Assembly (NCBI GenBank): GCA_030158675.1
Contig: JAOASL010000040.1
Span: forward strand, 1 to 64,000
Direction of reading: 5' to 3'
DNA: 64,000 nucleotides
Source: Burkholderiaceae bacterium
Lineage (GTDB): Bacteria > Pseudomonadota > Gammaproteobacteria > Burkholderiales > Burkholderiaceae_D
This document shows positions 62,783 to 64,000 of the stretch, piece after piece (within the stretch, counting starts at the first letter, position 1; every line of letters begins with the position of its first letter). The notes under the pieces are model-generated. The model was not told where the DNA came from. It made no database searches and worked only from the letters and a program-made list of their open reading frames with translations. A program made the position numbers and the translations under genes.

Positions 62783-64000
62783 GCACCCTGTCGGCTTGCG
62801 CCTGCGCGCTGCCAGTGTTCGTCGCCGGGGGCAACGGAAAGCGCGCCACCAGCGCCAGCCCCGTGCCCGACCCGCTCCGCAATTCAAGCCGACCCTGATT
62901 GGCCAGCACGCGCTCGCGTATGCCGGCCAGACCGATGCCATCACCCGGCGTATCGGCACCCGCTGCGCCTTCGCCCGACAGGCCACGGCCATTGTCGACA
63001 ACGCTGAGCATGAGTTCGTGCATATTCTCATCGACATCGAGCGAAATCGTCACCGCGGTGGCGCCGGCATGCCGCATCACATTGGTCAGCGCCTCCTGCG
63101 TAATTCGATAGACAGCGACCGCCAGCCGCTGCGGAATGGCTGCTTCGTGCAGCGACACCGACAGGCGGCAGTCCAGCGATGCATCGGCGCGCGACTGTCG
63201 CTGCCGCACCAGCTCGCGCAGCGCCTGACCAAGCGCGATCTGGTTCTCCTCCCCCCCCTGCAGCCCGTACGGGCGCAGCTGCGCCAGCAGCCCGCGTAAT
63301 TGCGCAAGAATGCTGCCGCTGTTTTCGTACATCGCTTTCGCGCATTCCTGCAGCAGCGGCTGATCGCTGGTCTGCTTCAGCAGATACGACGCGTCCACCT
63401 GCAATGCAGTGAGCAGCTGGCCGAATTCGTCATGCAACTCATGCGCGAGGCGGCGTCGCTCGTCTTCCTGCACATCCTGCAGACGGTGCAGCAGTTCGCG
63501 CTGCTTGGCCAGCTGCTCGGTCAACGCTTCGGCAAGGTGGTTCAGCGCCTGCGCGACCTGATTCAGCTCGCGCGTCACGCAATCGCCGATGCGCGCGCCG
63601 TAATCGCCGGCCTCAATGCGGGCGATGCCGCCGAGGATGCCCGCCAGCGGCGCCAGTGCGCGCTTCGCACTGACCCACAGCGCGATGATCAGCGCCAGCG
63701 TGATCGCGCCGAACAGCCCGAACTGCAGCAGCGCCGCCGTAACAGCCTCGGTGCTCTCCATCTGCGGCTGTGGCTCCAGCACCAGCGTCAGCCGCACGCC
63801 GTCCGCCAAAGCCAGCGGCAGCGAGTACGGCTTCGCTTCGCGGCCCTGCGAGAGCCAGCCGGCCAGTATTCCGGGTGCCCGCTCGGCCTGCGGCGATCGG
63901 GTCAGGCGACGACCGTCGTCAGCAAGCAGCGCGACCCGGAAATTGCGCAAGGTACCGCCGGCATTGAGCGCATCCATCGCGGCGATGCGCTCATCAAGCG
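62772..64000 (-). CDS. NarX/UhpB-type sensor histidine kinase, 5' end missing
   Basis: At least 409 codons are visible and the frame stays open to the right edge. A sensor part is followed by a helix (LLQFGLFGAITLALIIALWV), a HAMP domain, the HisKA_3 motif LAHELHDEFGQLL with the phospho-histidine, and an ATPase domain (LTNVMRHAGAT; VVDNGRGL; GIGLAGIRERV). This is the kinase type that partners LuxR-type response regulators, and its stop overlaps the neighbouring regulator. Confidence 0.9.
   Translation of the reverse strand, partial: LDERIAAMDALNAGGTLRNFRVALLADDGRRLTRSPQAERAPGILAGWLSQGREAKPYSLPLALADGVRLTLVLEPQPQMESTEAVTAALLQFGLFGAITLALIIALWVSAKRALAPLAGILGGIARIEAGDYGARIGDCVTRELNQVAQALNHLAEALTEQLAKQRELLHRLQDVQEDERRRLAHELHDEFGQLLTALQVDASYLLKQTSDQPLLQECAKAMYENSGSILAQLRGLLAQLRPYGLQGGEENQIALGQALRELVRQRQSRADASLDCRLSVSLHEAAIPQRLAVAVYRITQEALTNVMRHAGATAVTISLDVDENMHELMLSVVDNGRGLSGEGAAGADTPGDGIGLAGIRERVLANQGRLELRSGSGTGLALVARFPLPPATNTGSAQAQADRVLTV

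Overview
The window is GC-rich and densely coded. Gene content points to a betaproteobacterium, probably Burkholderiales. The signs are a phenol/catechol meta-cleavage cluster of Comamonas/Ralstonia/Pseudomonas dmp type, a tandem pair of cyanophycin synthetases with their associated ABC transporter and DUF1854 protein, a two-gene indolepyruvate oxidoreductase, and compact divergent operons. No rRNA, tRNA, CRISPR array, insertion sequence or phage gene was found.

Region 1 (1-12351) is an aromatic catabolism cluster. It holds the end of a multicomponent phenol hydroxylase (dmpN partial, dmpO, dmpP), the ferredoxin dmpQ and catechol 2,3-dioxygenase dmpB. A LysR regulator on the other strand follows, then a DUF336 protein, dmpC, dmpE, dmpH, a membrane-anchored ABM-domain protein, an SDR oxidoreductase, dmpF, dmpG and dmpI. 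Together these convert phenol through catechol and 2-hydroxymuconic semialdehyde to pyruvate and acetyl-CoA by the dehydrogenase/4-oxalocrotonate branch. The hydrolase dmpD is not present. A REP-like palindrome closes the cluster.

Region 2 (12500-23300) carries a TSUP permease and a DUF4399 protein, then a cyanophycin locus. A leftward operon (ABC transporter, DUF1854 protein, membrane-linked methyltransferase) diverges from two rightward synthetases. The first synthetase has lost its Mur-ligase P-loop lysine and its last lobe; the second is complete. A MobA-like nucleotidyltransferase converges on them.

Region 3 (23500-43000) holds a CusCBA/CzcCBA-type heavy-metal RND efflux operon, an MBL-fold hydrolase, an exported hydratase-family protein, a TerC-family transporter, a YbaL-type K+/H+ antiporter, a methyltransferase, an exported alpha/beta hydrolase, an MHS-type MFS transporter, a sulfotransferase-like protein and an NnrU protein. 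It ends with a leftward operon of iorA, iorB and an acyl-CoA thioesterase.

Region 4 (43200-52900) holds another hydratase-family gene, dps, a PF07399-type putative Na+/H+ antiporter, an orphan FliO-like protein, a SPOR-like protein, a CoA-binding protein and metY. It closes with a sulfur-stress operon: an ArsR/BigR-type regulator with the persulfide-sensing cysteine pair, two YeeE/YedE proteins, a DUF2892 protein and a methyltransferase.

Region 5 (52900-64000) holds bioF-bioD-bioB behind an enoyl-CoA hydratase, a PaaY-like hexapeptide protein, a quinone oxidoreductase-like MDR, a second enoyl-CoA hydratase and a TonB-dependent receptor. A NarL-type response regulator and its probable histidine kinase (partial) lie convergent with overlapping ends. 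The 413-base gap before the regulator holds paired 24-bp repeats and a strong intrinsic terminator with no gene in front of it.
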